Source: Lepus europaeus (Eukaryota > Chordata > Mammalia > Lagomorpha > Leporidae). From it: a stretch of DNA of 64,000 bases. The position numbers were made by a program, and so were the translations under genes. The DNA lies in NCBI RefSeq assembly GCF_033115175.1, contig NC_084827.1, positions 62,991,201 through 63,055,200 on the forward strand, given 5' to 3'. Shown one piece after another: positions 1-10,362 of the stretch (positions are counted from its first letter, which is position 1; the number at the start of each line of letters is the position of its first letter). Under the pieces are notes generated by a model that was not told where the DNA came from, did not search any database, and worked only from the letters and a program-made list of their open reading frames with translations.

Positions 1-470
1 AGAGGGCGGGTCCTGGGCCATGTGGAGACAGCGAGCAGGATCTCAGGGGAGGTTCTCAGATTGGGCCATCTGGCTTTGCCTTCTCTTGCTGAGGTCTTGG
101 GGATCTCCAAACGTACCTCAGAGACAGCAGACTTGAAACTAGACAAGAGTTCCTCTCTCCCAAAGTAACTTTTGGGACAAGTCCCTTGCACCTCACTTTG
201 CTGGCCTCCCCCTTTCCTTGGCTGTTGCCACCTTGCATTGTCCCATTCTCTTGGCCTCAGCATTTAGAACTCCCTGCTGCTTTTCTTTCTTATCTGGCAG
301 CTGAATGCCTTTGGAAGAGTCTCCGATTTCACCCTTTGTAGCTTCCATACACCTTGCTCCCTGCCCTAAGCCTGTTTGCCTCTTATGAGTTCTCTCTGTC
401 CTCACTCCTTCAGTCCTTCACTCACACGTCAGGTGCAGGCTAGTTCATGTTAGGTCATCAACTTCATTGT
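1..470. other. Unassigned sequence upstream of AMER3
   Basis: No exon, repeat or conserved motif is recognisable here. By position it should belong to the 5' intron or upstream flank of AMER3, whose coding exon begins about 1.2 kb further on. The short open frames present have no protein-like composition. Confidence 0.5.
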
Positions 471-878
471 AATTTTTAAAAAATATTTATTTATTTATTT
501 GAAAGTCAGAGTTACACACAGAGAGAAGGAGAGGCAGAGAGAGAGAGAGAGAGAGAGAGGAGAAAGAGAGAGGGAGAGGAAGGGGGAGATGAAGAGCGAG
601 GGAGAGAGAGAGAGAGAGAGAGGTCTTCTATTTATCTGCTGGTTCACTCCCCAGATGGCTGTAATGGTCGTAGTTGCACTGATCCAAAGCCAGAAGCCAG
701 GAGCTTCTTCTTTGTGGATGCAGGGGTCCAAGGACTTGGGCCATCTCCCACTGCTTTCCCAGGCCATAGCAGAGAGCTGGATTGGAAGTGGAGCAGCTGG
801 GACTTGAACTGGCACCCATATGGGATGCCAGCACTACAGGCGGCAGCTTTATCCACTATGCCACTGAGCCATCCCCCC
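471..878 (-). mobile_element. C-SINE (lagomorph tRNA-derived SINE)
   Basis: Complete element read on the minus strand. On the plus strand it opens with the T-rich complement of the AAATAAATA tail, then a long GA tract (CT tract of the element), the conserved body around 720-760, and ends with the tRNA-like head near 875. Imperfect target-site copies flank it: ATCAACTTCATTGT at 457-470 and a related ATCACCAATTTCATTGT near 879-895. This confirms both ends and retroposition. Confidence 0.92.
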
Positions 879-1658
879 ATCACCAATTTCATTGTGCATC
901 TGCTTCTGCCCACCATTGGAAGACATCCATGACCCCAAGATCAGGCTAGACATCCTAGCTGTGCTAGAACAATCTCACACTAGCACTCTTCCAGCTTCCC
1001 GACTCCCACGCCCAGGGCACACCCCAGTGTCTTTCCTAGTGATCTCAGGGACGGTCCCTGGCTGGCACCAATATCCGCTGGTGAAGTGTGCATGGAAGGT
1101 GACAGCTGCCTGTCCATCAACCCAGGGTGCTCTGTGTTTCCCTGTTGGCCTGCTCCTTGCCCCAGGCTGCTTCCACTCTGAGGTTCTCTCTCCCCGCTCC
1201 ATCTTCAAGCTCAGCTGTGTCTTGTCTGATGGCCTCAGTGTAGGTTGAGTCTTGCTTTCTCCAGCAGATACACAGCCCTGGAGGGCAGTGAGGGTGTTCC
1301 CTGACTGCCTTTGGCCCAGGAGTAGACAGATTTGGGTCTTTGTGGATGAACTGAGGTGCTATGGGTAGGACACTGAGAAAGGGAGCTTCAGATGAGCTCA
1401 GAGGTGCTTGGGTGCTTCAAAAACCCAGCAGCTCCAGTGAGCTCTCATTTGGGTTCCTATGGGGTGTCTTCAGGCTTAACTTCTCTGGGAATCCATTGCC
1501 TATGAAGGCAGAAGTGAAGACCATGGGTAGGGCTGTCCCATCCCTCTCTCTCTCACCTCTGCTGGGACCCAAGCTCCTGCAGCCACACCAGTCGTGCAAG
1601 AAAGGGTGGGCAGAGGTCTTCCGGAGCCCATGGGCCTCCCAATATAGTAGACTAAGTC
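879..1658. other. AMER3: AMER3 upstream intron, unique sequence
   Basis: Unique sequence of ordinary composition lying directly before the AMER3 splice acceptor. I see no coding exon or repeat in it. It is probably the 3' part of the intron separating a non-coding first exon, which lies outside the window or is unrecognised, from the coding exon. Confidence 0.5.
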
Positions 1659-1678
1659 CCTCCTGCTTTCCTTCACAG
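1659..1678 (+). other. AMER3: Splice acceptor of the AMER3 coding exon
   Basis: A pyrimidine-rich run (CCTCCTGCTTTCCTTCACAG) ends in AG at 1677-1678, 21 bases before the AMER3 start codon. Its strength and position fit an intron in the 5' UTR with the whole reading frame in one exon, as known for AMER genes. A second AG six bases downstream could serve as an alternative acceptor with no coding effect. Confidence 0.75.
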
Positions 1679-1699
1679 TGACAGGGACCACGGGCAGCA

Positions 1700-4273
1700 A
1701 TGGAGCTGAAGAGAGGGAAGACCTTCATCAAATCCAGCCTGCAGATTGCCCACGAGAGAGCCCCAGAGCCAGCAGCCACTGCTCTAGCAAGGGAGGATGC
1801 AGGCTCCAGTGAGAAGGGCTCCCACACCCGGCCCACTGTCCACGGGTCTGATGGATGCCCCAACAAGGAGGTACAGTCGGACTCAGAAGCGGGACCTGTG
1901 GCCTCTGGGGCCACCTTCAAACTCGTTCGGAAGAGCAAGACCCATGAGAGTGTACCTGGGGCTGGCAGGGCAGCCGGCACCTCTGGGCAGCTGGTGGGCA
2001 GCGCCAGCTTCCCTGGACCTCCCGGAGGCCAGCGCATGATTGACTACCGCCACTTTGTGCCCCAGGTGCCTTTCGTGCCAGCCGTGGCCAAGAGCATCCC
2101 GAGGAAGAGGATTTCCTTGAAGCGGCCCAAGAAATGCTTTTGGAACCTGTTCCACATCCGCAGGAACAAGACGGAGAACGTGGCGGCGCTGGTGGCCAAG
2201 GGCAAGAGCCTGTCCTCCCCCAGGGGCCTGTCGCGCGCTGCAGGGCGGCGAGGCACCACTTTGCTGCCCCTGGGCGAGGACCCAGGGCTGGATGGCCTAT
2301 GCCACGACCTGTCGGATGGCGACCTCCTCCTGGACTCGTCCTTCGACCTCTGCAGGGCGCTGTGTGAGGACGTGGCTTCACTCAAGAGCTTCGACTCACT
2401 CACAGGCTGCGGGGAGATCTTTGCGGACGAGAGCTCTGTGCCGTCCCTGGAGCTGAGTGACAGCCCGGAGAGCCCAGCCCGGGTGTCACAAGCCCCAGAG
2501 AGCAAGACTCCTGGAGGCCCCTTCCAGGGTGGGGTGGAGAAGTTGGCATCACCTGCGCAGAACGAGGTGTCAGACTTTACCAGGTTCTGGGACAGTGTGA
2601 ATCGCTCTGTGAGGCAGCAGCATCGCGCCCTGCTGGGCCCCTGGCTGGCAGGACCGCAGGGCACAGACACTGGTCAGCCCAGGTTAGACACAGCTGAGCT
2701 GGCTGAGCTGCCCCTGTGCCCCTGCAGGGACCCGCCCAGTGGCTCCAAAGCCAGCTCCATAGACACGGGGACGCCCAAGAGCGAGCAGCCGGAATCCGTG
2801 TCCACGAGTGATGAGGGCTACTACGACTCCTTCTCCCCAGGCCTCGAGGAGGACAAGAAGGAGGCCCCGAGCCCAGGCACACCTGCAGCCACCTTCCCCC
2901 GGGACAGCTACAGCGGGGATGCCCTCTATGAGCTCTTCTACGACCCCAGCGAGAGCCCTGTCGGCCCGAGCCTGGACGATGACCTGTGTGTGTCTGAGAG
3001 TCTGTCCGGGCCAGCCCTGGGGACGCCACTGTCCATGTGTAGCTTCCACGTCGGGGCTGAGGAGAACCTGGCTCCAGCACCAGGCCCGGACCTGCTGAGT
3101 CAGGGCTTCCTGCAGAGTTCCTGGAAGGGCAAAGAGTGCCTGCTGAAGCTCTGTGACACAGAGCTCGCCATCACCATGGGCATTGTCAACTGGCTCCGCC
3201 GGGGCCCCGAGCCCCGCACCCAACACGCCGCTGCCCCTGCCCCTGCTTCTGCTCCTGGGGAGTCTGCACCCCCACTGGGACCCCAGAAAGCTCCCGGGGG
3301 ACTTGTACAAAAGCAGGAAGGCAGGGCGGACTGGGCCTCTGAGACACGCAGAGCCACAGTGTGCTCGGGACCCAGCAGGCAGGCACTCTGGGTGCATTCG
3401 GGCACCAAGGGCCTGCCTGCTGGAGACAGCACCAGCCTCACAGGGGCCATGGGGGAGATGGGCACTCTGCCCAGGGACCCCTTTTTAGAGGAAGGGAGAC
3501 AGGACCACTCCGATGGCCGGTTCTCCTCTGTGGGGTCTGTGGCCACAGCAGCAACAACAGACGCTTCTAATAAAAGCAAGACCCCAGCACCCCCTGCCTG
3601 GCCTAGCTTGCAGAAGGAGCCCCAACCACCAGGGAACCTGGGCTGTTCCCAAGACCCCCGCAGGCCAGACCAGGAGGGGAGCACTCTGGAAGCAGAGCCT
3701 GTGTTGACAGGCTGTGTGGCCCGGGTGGCAGCCTTGCAAATTGACGCAGATAGCCAGTCCCCGGTTGCACAGCCTCTAAGGGAGGCCATGGGCAGCGGGC
3801 TTTTCGGACAGCCCCAGGCCATGTGCCCTGAGAATCTGCAGCAGGACCAGCTCAAGAGCTCTCCCAGCAAGGCTGCTGCCCGTGGCCTGCCCTCCCCAGC
3901 GAGCCTGCAAGACCAGGGGTGTGCAGACTTCATCGTGGACCTGAGCCAGTTCACAGTGGAGCCAGTTGGGCTGAGTCCCCGGGCCTGTGCATCTGTGGAG
4001 GACCAGCCCCTGCCACCCAGTGCAGGGGCTGTGGAGCAGGCAGCACAAAGGGATCAGCTGGACTCTGAGCCCCCGTTGGTCACCGTTGTACAGCAGAACT
4101 CCTGGAGCCACTCCCCAGAAATCCTGGGCCTCACTTTGGATGGCCAGTGGGATAGGGGACCCTCTGCAAGTGTCCCCAGATGTTGCTGCAGCCTCCTGGC
4201 CCATGAGGACCTCCTCAGCAATCAGCCAGAAGCCGGCGGCCCCCGGCCGGCCATGGCAGAGCCCCACCTGTAG
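1700..4273 (+). CDS. AMER3: AMER3, APC membrane recruitment protein 3 (FAM123C)
   Basis: Intact 857-residue reading frame in one exon, close to the length I recall for the human protein (about 861). AMER proteins bind phosphoinositides at the plasma membrane and recruit APC through its armadillo repeats, linking to Wnt signalling. Visible here: an N-terminal region ending in the basic block KRISLKRPKKCFWNLF (about 137-151), just after IDYRHFVPQVPFVPAV (about 114-129), the hallmark AMER segment; acidic, Ser-rich segments (about 195-260); the conserved STSDEGYYDSFSPGLE (about 368-383); and DALYELFYDP (about 407-416). A Trp/Leu-rich element around 474-501 follows. The Pro/Ser/Ala-rich C-terminal half is low in complexity. 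The start ATG has G at -3 and G at +4 and follows the splice acceptor directly. No frameshift or stop is present. Transcription is towards the candidate ARHGEF4 exon about 52 kb away. Confidence 0.96.
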   Translation: MELKRGKTFIKSSLQIAHERAPEPAATALAREDAGSSEKGSHTRPTVHGSDGCPNKEVQSDSEAGPVASGATFKLVRKSKTHESVPGAGRAAGTSGQLVGSASFPGPPGGQRMIDYRHFVPQVPFVPAVAKSIPRKRISLKRPKKCFWNLFHIRRNKTENVAALVAKGKSLSSPRGLSRAAGRRGTTLLPLGEDPGLDGLCHDLSDGDLLLDSSFDLCRALCEDVASLKSFDSLTGCGEIFADESSVPSLELSDSPESPARVSQAPESKTPGGPFQGGVEKLASPAQNEVSDFTRFWDSVNRSVRQQHRALLGPWLAGPQGTDTGQPRLDTAELAELPLCPCRDPPSGSKASSIDTGTPKSEQPESVSTSDEGYYDSFSPGLEEDKKEAPSPGTPAATFPRDSYSGDALYELFYDPSESPVGPSLDDDLCVSESLSGPALGTPLSMCSFHVGAEENLAPAPGPDLLSQGFLQSSWKGKECLLKLCDTELAITMGIVNWLRRGPEPRTQHAAAPAPASAPGESAPPLGPQKAPGGLVQKQEGRADWASETRRATVCSGPSRQALWVHSGTKGLPAGDSTSLTGAMGEMGTLPRDPFLEEGRQDHSDGRFSSVGSVATAATTDASNKSKTPAPPAWPSLQKEPQPPGNLGCSQDPRRPDQEGSTLEAEPVLTGCVARVAALQIDADSQSPVAQPLREAMGSGLFGQPQAMCPENLQQDQLKSSPSKAAARGLPSPASLQDQGCADFIVDLSQFTVEPVGLSPRACASVEDQPLPPSAGAVEQAAQRDQLDSEPPLVTVVQQNSWSHSPEILGLTLDGQWDRGPSASVPRCCCSLLAHEDLLSNQPEAGGPRPAMAEPHL

Positions 4274-5606
4274 GGGGGGCCGTGCTCACTGGGAGATATG
4301 TTCATATGGTCACATCCTGGAGAGCTTGGGATGCAAATCCCCACCTTGGCCCTGATGTGAGGACTGCGATTGAGGGGGAGGGGGTGACCGGACTCACACA
4401 GGTGAGGACGAGGCATTTGCATATGGAGGCATCCTTGAACTCACTGCTCAGGCAACCCGAGGCCACAGACAGTGTGACGTGGCAAACACTTGGCTACTCC
4501 TTGTGCTCCAAGTAAGGGAGGCGCTCAGGCCTGAGATGGTTGGGAAGGAATTGGTCCAGACTCTCATATACATAGGGGGCCAGGACACCTACCTGCATGG
4601 GATGTGTGAGGCTGCCTGGGGTGGGAGACAGAGGGATGTAAGGCCAGGAGGGCCCCTGCCTCACCCTAACCTATTCTCTGCCAGGGGCCAGGTGGCCACA
4701 ACACAATAGGGGACTGAAAAGCTCTTTCCCAACAAAAGCCTTGAACTCATATCATGCGGTACTTTGCAGTCCTGCTGGGGCCGACGCCAATGGAGCCTAC
4801 ACAGCAAAGCGGCTGGAGTCTCTGTCTCAGATGGTTCCACATGGTGATCTCCCAGATGTGTGCTCTCTATCTGAAAATCACATTTGGCAAAATGCTCTCT
4901 GGGAAACTGCCAGGCCACGCTTCCCGACACTGCCATTCTACTGGGAGGAGCAAAGGCCTTCGACTTGACTCCTCCCCCACCCCCCTCTGCCTTCAGAAAA
5001 TCGGGAGAATTCGCCTTGGAATGGGGTTGTGCCCCCGAATCCCAGGAGACACATACACAGCACTCAGATGTTCAGAATCGTGGCGGTGGGGGAAGGGAGC
5101 TGGTGAGCACAGGAAGGGCCAGTTGTCCATCCTGGCTCAGTGTCAGGCCAGCAGGTGCAGGGACAGAGGGCTCAGTCACATTGTCAAGGATTGGATCCTA
5201 CCTCAGCCAAAACACCGCAGCGAGACACGAGGGATGGGACACACCTCGCAGCCGTGAGATTTATTGCTGGAGAAAACACCAGCGTGGGAAAAGGTCGGCG
5301 GATGAGTCTCACTCCCTGCCGAGCTCCCTGGGGCAGAGGAGGGGGAAGCGAGGGGTGCTCGCTCTGTCAGCCTGCACAGGCTGGGGTTTGCGATGAGGGC
5401 TGTAGTCTGGAAGGTGGCAGGGACGCAGTGCACCTGCTCACTGTCACTTGGTCTCAGGCTGGCAAAGCTCCCGTGTTCTGTGTCCACAGTAGTTCAGATG
5501 CTTGCTGGGTGCAAGTTGCAGGCTGCATCCAGTTGGCACACAGCAGAGGCTCAGGGCTGCCCAGGACCTGCCCACTGAGCCCTGTGGGAGCAGGATGCAC
5601 TCAGCT

Positions 5607-5636
5607 CAGCTCACCTGAGCTCAGCGCACCTGAGCT
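5607..5636. repeat. 15-bp tandem duplication containing E-boxes
   Basis: Two adjacent 15-base units, CAGCTCACCTGAGCT and CAGCGCACCTGAGCT, differ at one base. Each carries a CACCTG E-box and a partial palindrome. Located within the presumed AMER3 3' UTR. Confidence 0.8.
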
Positions 5637-5992
5637 GCCTCAACCTCAATGCACTTCTTATCGTCAGACTGAGAAGCGGATGGCCCAGGGCGTGGGAGTG
5701 ACTCACCCACAGACACACATAGCCAGGACGTGGGGTGGACGGGGTGTGACTCCCAGGCCAGGAACCAAAGCCTTGCCCCAGCAGGCTCTGAACACACTGA
5801 GCTCCTGCTGCCAATGACCCTCGGGGAGCCGTCCCCTTCCTGTCTTGCCCTCTCCCTCGGTTGCCAGTCATGTGTCCTCCCCACCCTGCTTGCAGCATGG
5901 GAGCCCCTGGGGGAGGCAGGCCACCCTCCCTCATTCACAAGGCTTCTCACTGCCCCTGACAGAGTCAGTGCTCGGTGAATACTTGCTGAAAG

Positions 5993-5998
5993 AATAAA
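5993..5998 (+). terminator. AMER3: Candidate AMER3 polyadenylation signal
   Basis: Canonical AATAAA, the first good one downstream of the AMER3 stop. It is followed within 20-40 bases by a G/T-rich stretch (TATGTGGGGTTTTCTGG) of the kind used for 3'-end cleavage. Confidence 0.55.
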
Positions 5999-6460
5999 AG
6001 GTCAAAAAGCTTATGTGGGGTTTTCTGGTTCCTTTCTGGCCCTGGAGAGAAGGGAGAGCTGAGGTTTCAATGGGACTCTGGCCTTGAGACCCAGATACCT
6101 TCCCCATGGGGGAGTGGGGACAGGGCTCCTCCTTGCCATGGTGCAGTGATGCGTGGCAATTGGGGTGGGGGCAGCCAGGTCCTGCCAGGTGGGTGAGTGT
6201 CTTTAGACCCTTCGAGGGCCCGTGATGTCCCTGTGGGAGGTGTGATCCTTTCTCACTGCAAAGCATAAGGTCCCTGCTGCCCTCCCACTCCAGCCCACAG
6301 TCTCCGGTAGGCAGCAAGGACTTCAAACACTGCCAGGTGGGTGGACAGACGTCCGTGCTGTTTTCTGGTTGCTGCTGCTCCAGACGATGCTGTGCCCACT
6401 TCTTTGACCCATGAAATTCTGCTCAAAACTGTCAAAACTTCACAGTGAACAGAAGTTATT
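5999..6460. other. Unique intergenic sequence
   Basis: Begins with the G/T-rich stretch after the poly(A) signal and continues as ordinary unique sequence. Nothing else is recognised. Confidence 0.5.
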
Positions 6461-6778
6461 TTTAAAAAGGATTTATTTATTTGAAAGGTAGAGTTACGGG
6501 GGGATGGAGAGAGAGAGAGAGGTCTTCTATCCACTGTTTCAATCCCCAGATGGTCACAACAGCCGGAGCTGGGCCAATCCAAAGCCAGGAACCAGGAGCT
6601 TCTTCTGGATCTCCCACGCAGGTGCAGGGGCCCAAGGACTTGGGCCATCTCCCACTGCTTTCCCAGGCCACAGCAGGGAGCTGTATTGGAAATGGAGTAG
6701 CTGGGACTCGAACATACACCCATATGGAATGCTGGTACTGCAGGTGGCAGCTTTACCTGCTATACCACAGCGCTGACC
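6461..6778 (-). mobile_element. C-SINE
   Basis: Minus-strand copy with a short GA tract and the conserved body at about 6570-6670, ending in the head complement CCACAGCGCTGACCTC. Flanking AGAAGTTATTTTT (about 6451-6463) and AGAAGTATTTTTT (about 6781-6793) look like target-site copies. It abuts the next SINE. Confidence 0.88.
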
Positions 6779-6788
6779 TCAGAAGTAT

Positions 6789-6858
6789 TTTTTTTTTAAA
6801 TATTTATTTACTTATTTGAAGGCATACTTACAGAAAGAGAGAGGGAGAGAAAGTGTGT

Positions 6859-6889
<31 letters not shown>

Positions 6890-7182
6890 TGAGAGAGAGA
6901 AGGAGGGAGGGAGAGAGACAGAGATCTTCCATCTGCTGGTTCACTTACCAGCAGCAATGGCTGCAATGGCTAGGCTGGGCCAGGCCAAAGCCAGGAGCTT
7001 CACCTGGGTCTTCCTCATGGGTGCAGGGGCCCAAGCACTTGAGCTGTCATCTGCTGCTTTCCCAGGCACATTAGTAAGGAGCTGGATTGTAAGTGGAGCA
7101 GCCAGGACTCAAACTGGTGCCCATATGGGATGCCGGCACTGTAGGCAGTAGTTTAACTCACTGCACCACAGCGCCAGCCCCA
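6789..7182 (-). mobile_element. C-SINE with GT/GA expansion
   Basis: Minus-strand copy immediately following another one. The tract inside is unusual, with a GTGTGT run (about 6855-6871) before the GA repeats. The body and head complement are clear at 7000-7182. Confidence 0.88.
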
Positions 7183-7377
7183 AGATTTTTTTTAAAGAAC
7201 AGTGCCTCCTGCTCCCAGGACTCTGTATCACTGTCCAGCTATCCCAAGGCCCTGATGTTGACACCCAGACTCCATGCTCATATGAACCCTGTCAATGGGA
7301 GGGCAGAGGTTGCTTTCTGTTACTACAGGTAAACACCTTACAAGTTGTCACTCTCAACCTTATGGGAAAAAGTAGAA

Positions 7378-7622
7378 GGGTGGGTTTCTGACTTAGTGGT
7401 TAACACGTCCAGATCTCATATCAGCATGCACGGATTCAAGTCCTGGCTCCATTGCCAATTCCAGCTTTCTGCTAATGCAGACTCTGGGAGGCAGCAGGTG
7501 ACGGCTCAAGTCCTTGGGTCTCTGCCACTCATGCGGAAGACCCAGATTGCATTTCTGGCTCCTGCCTTCACCCTGGCCCAGCCTCAGGTACTGTAGGCAT
7601 TTGGGGAGTAAACCAGTGGATA

Positions 7623-7674
<52 letters not shown>

Positions 7675-7725
7675 ATGGGTCTCTCTGTCTCTCAAATAAA
7701 TAGATAATTTTTAGAAAGAAAAAGG
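7378..7725 (+). mobile_element. Diverged C-SINE
   Basis: Older plus-strand copy. The head is degenerate, but TTCAAGTCCTGGCTCCA, the AGTCCTTGGGTCTCTGCCA block and a long CT tract (about 7627-7670) followed by CAAATAAATAGATAA identify it. Confidence 0.75.
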
Positions 7726-7740
7726 GAAAAATTAAAAAGG

Positions 7741-8041
7741 CGCAGAGCTAGCATTGTGGCACAGTGGGTTAAGCCACTGCCCCTGATGACAGCATCCTAT
7801 ATTAGAGCACTGGTTCAAGTCCTGGCTGCTCCACTTCTGATTCGGCTCTCTGCATCTGGAAAGCCACTGGAGCATGGCACAGGTACTTGGGCCCCTGCCA
7901 CCCACATAGAAGACTAGGATAGAGTTCCAGGCACTTGACTTTGGCCTGTTCCAGGTGTTATAGCCATTTGGTGGATGGAAGACCTCTCTCTCTCTCTCTC
8001 TCTCTGCCTTTCAAGTAATTAAATAAATCTAAAAAAAAATA
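7741..8041 (+). mobile_element. C-SINE, diverged
   Basis: Plus-strand copy starting at GAGCTAGCATTGTGGCACAG with a short CT tract (7985-8007) and a tail of AAATAAATCTAAAAAAAAA. It is tandem with the preceding copy. Confidence 0.82.
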
Positions 8042-8659
8042 TCAGTGAGTGACCTTGGCCCATCAGTCAACCGAAGCTGTATGGCAAATGACTGTGGAAA
8101 CTTGGACAGACAGGGGCACTCTCAGAAATATAGCAACAGATCTGAGGCCTGGAGCTGAAGTCAGGAGATGTCAAGAACTGGTCAAAATACATGAAAAAAA
8201 AAAATCTGACAAGTTGTGGCAGGCAGAGTAGGGATCTGGGGGTCTGGGCAGTGCCAGTCACCATTTTAGTGGCTTCTTCCCCAGGAATCATTGCCCTTGT
8301 TCAGAGTGAAGATGGCATGGGAGGGGAAAAGGGTCCTTGAGGAGCCCCCGACCAGCCGGTCTCCCCAGCACAGGCCTCCCTCTTGGGAAGGGGCTTCTCA
8401 GAGGGCTGTTCTGAAACCCCTTCCAAGCTGAGGCATGGGCTCCCCCACCCACCCAGTCCTTCCCAGCCCACCTGTGCCAGGCAAGGGGAAATAAATGAAT
8501 GAAGCAAGCGTCGACAAGCGAGAGGGCTCAGTGGGGACATGCTGTCCTGCCCTGAAGGGACCATGGCGGAGGCGATGTCATCCATGCCATGTGACAAAGC
8601 CCCAGCTAGAGGAGGAGGAACTCTTCAAAGCAAGAAGCCCCCGACTGAACTGAAGCCAT
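8042..8659. other. Unique intergenic sequence
   Basis: Nothing recognisable as coding or repetitive. A short A run occurs near 8193-8203. Confidence 0.45.
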
Positions 8660-9605
8660 CTTCTCTGATGTTTTTATTAGGCTTAATAATGTTGTAGTCA
8701 TTGGTTTGGGTGTGGGAATCATGGAAATCAATGTAAGCGAAATTGGTGTTCCTTGTTAAAAAAAAAATGAGTTACAGGAGGTGACTGGGAAATAAGACAG
8801 GAATCTCCTAAAATTTGTCTAAAGCAAAATATTCTTAGGAACATGAGTAATGAGGAGTGTGATGAGAAAACAGAACAGAAAGAGCATGCAGGAGCTTGTT
8901 CCCACAGACACCCCCTTGCCTTGCACAGGAGTGTATGATGAGAATGGTAGGTGCGTAGTTGATATTACAGCAAGTGGACTGATGAACAAGCACTACCATT
9001 CTTACAAAGGTTAGGATGTTATGCCCCTGCTTGGAAATGTAGAACAAAGGAACAAGGAACTCTTACATTAGGGAATGGAATAGATCCTATAAAAAACACA
9101 GCTCTTGGAGGTGTGATTTACCTTTAGAAAAATAGGATATAATCATTAGAACTTTCTCTATACAGTTTTAGCCTTATAAAATAAACTGATTAACCTTTGA
9201 AAGCTTAGACTTTTTGTCTAGTACCTTTAGATAAGTTAAGCAAGTTTCACATAGCCGATGCATCCATTATGAACAGAGAAAAGATTAATGGGAAGGTTAT
9301 GATGAGGCCATGAAAGGAAAATGAAACAAAACAAGATTAATAGAGAAGGGTTATGCATAGACGATCACTTGTGATGTGTTATTTCTCAGAAAGAATAGAG
9401 GCTTAGGAGGAAGAAGGCTTAATGAAAAATATGTGTAAAAAGAGTATAAAATAAAGCTATGAGAAGGAATGGCAGAAAGATGCCTGCCCTTGCTACCTAA
9501 ACCCCATCTCTTCATCTTCTTTCTTCGCCAACGCCTCTCCTCCTTTGGGACCCCTTGGGCTTGCCGAGGCCAGATCGCGGCAGGACCAGGATTCTGAAAG
9601 CACAG
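8660..9605 (+). mobile_element. Possible solo LTR of an endogenous retrovirus
   Basis: An AT-rich block unlike its surroundings. Near 9440-9465 it has a TATA-like AGTATAAAATAAAG that also contains AATAAA. This is followed by a pyrimidine-rich stretch with CTTCATCTTCTTTCTTCGCC and a GC-rich segment ending near GATTCTGAAAGCACA. That order (AT-rich U3, TATA and poly(A) signals, CT-rich R/U5) resembles a class II LTR. No internal retroviral genes, primer-binding site or clear target-site duplication were found. The boundaries are guesses. Confidence 0.3.
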
Positions 9606-10131
9606 AGACTTACTTGGAAGACTAGAAATTAAGGGGGCTCCCCTCTCCTCCACTCCTTGCCCACACATGCAACTAGCAAGTGGATTAATGGCGAACAGAG
9701 CTGCAAGACAAGGTCCCTTCCTGAAGACCAGAGCAAAGGGTGGCCACAAGAAGAAGGAGGGAACCCGCTGGGTAATTAGGGGGGGTCTGTGCCAAGCACT
9801 AAAATAAGCGCAGCCACCTGACAGATGAACGTGAATCCTTGCACCGCAATCCTATCTACCCCAGTACCTGTTGTCCTAAATGACATGTCTGGCTTTTGAC
9901 AAAATACAACAAAACCCACTAAAGATGAAATAAAAGAAAGTCTGAAGAGACAGGTCAATCATTAGAATCAGATTTGACATGGCACAGATGTTGGAATTAT
10001 CAGATGGAGAGCCCGGAACCACTATGATTCCTATGCCAAGGGCTATAAGGGAAAAAGGAGATGACAACTGGGTTCAGCTGACAGGATTCTCGGAAAAATG
10101 AAAAGGAAATGCTAGGTATCAAAACATTGTC
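9606..10131. other. Unassigned intergenic sequence
   Basis: No gene or identifiable repeat. Could be the outer part of the putative LTR-bearing element or an old unrelated repeat. Confidence 0.4.
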
Positions 10132-10362
10132 TCGGGGGCCGGTGTGGCATAGTGAATAGAGCTACCATCTGCAGTGCTGGCATCCCATATAGCACCGGGT
10201 CGAGTCCCGGCTGCTCCACTTCCGATCCAGTTCTCTGCTATGGCCTGGGAAAGCAGTAGAAAATGGCCCAAGTCCTTGGGCCCCTGCACCTGCATGGGAG
10301 ACCTGGAAGAAGCTCCTGTCTTTGGATCCGTGCAGCTCTGGCCATTGCAACCATCTGGGAGA
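10132..10362 (+). mobile_element. C-SINE, 3'-truncated
   Basis: Plus-strand head GGGGCCGGTGTGGCATAGTG and body through GCAACCATCTGGGAG are present. The CT tract and AAATAAA tail are missing, so the 3' end has been lost. Confidence 0.85.

Larger units (their letters stand above)
4274..5998 (+). other. AMER3: Presumed AMER3 3' untranslated region
   Basis: No interspersed repeat interrupts this 1.7-kb stretch between the AMER3 stop codon and the first convincing poly(A) signal, unlike the SINE-dense sequence that follows. No coding exon is recognisable. The extent is inferred from the poly(A) signal only; an earlier cleavage site cannot be excluded. A minus-strand AATAAA lies at about 5258-5263 with no supporting gene. 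Confidence 0.55.

Noticed and set aside
2044-4267. Open frames of 150-284 codons antisense to AMER3
   Set aside because: Shadows of the GC-rich AMER3 coding sequence; the plus-strand frame carries the recognisable AMER motifs.
5258-5263. Minus-strand AATAAA as the end of a convergent gene
   Set aside because: No minus-strand exon, splice site or coding frame supports an antisense gene over AMER3.
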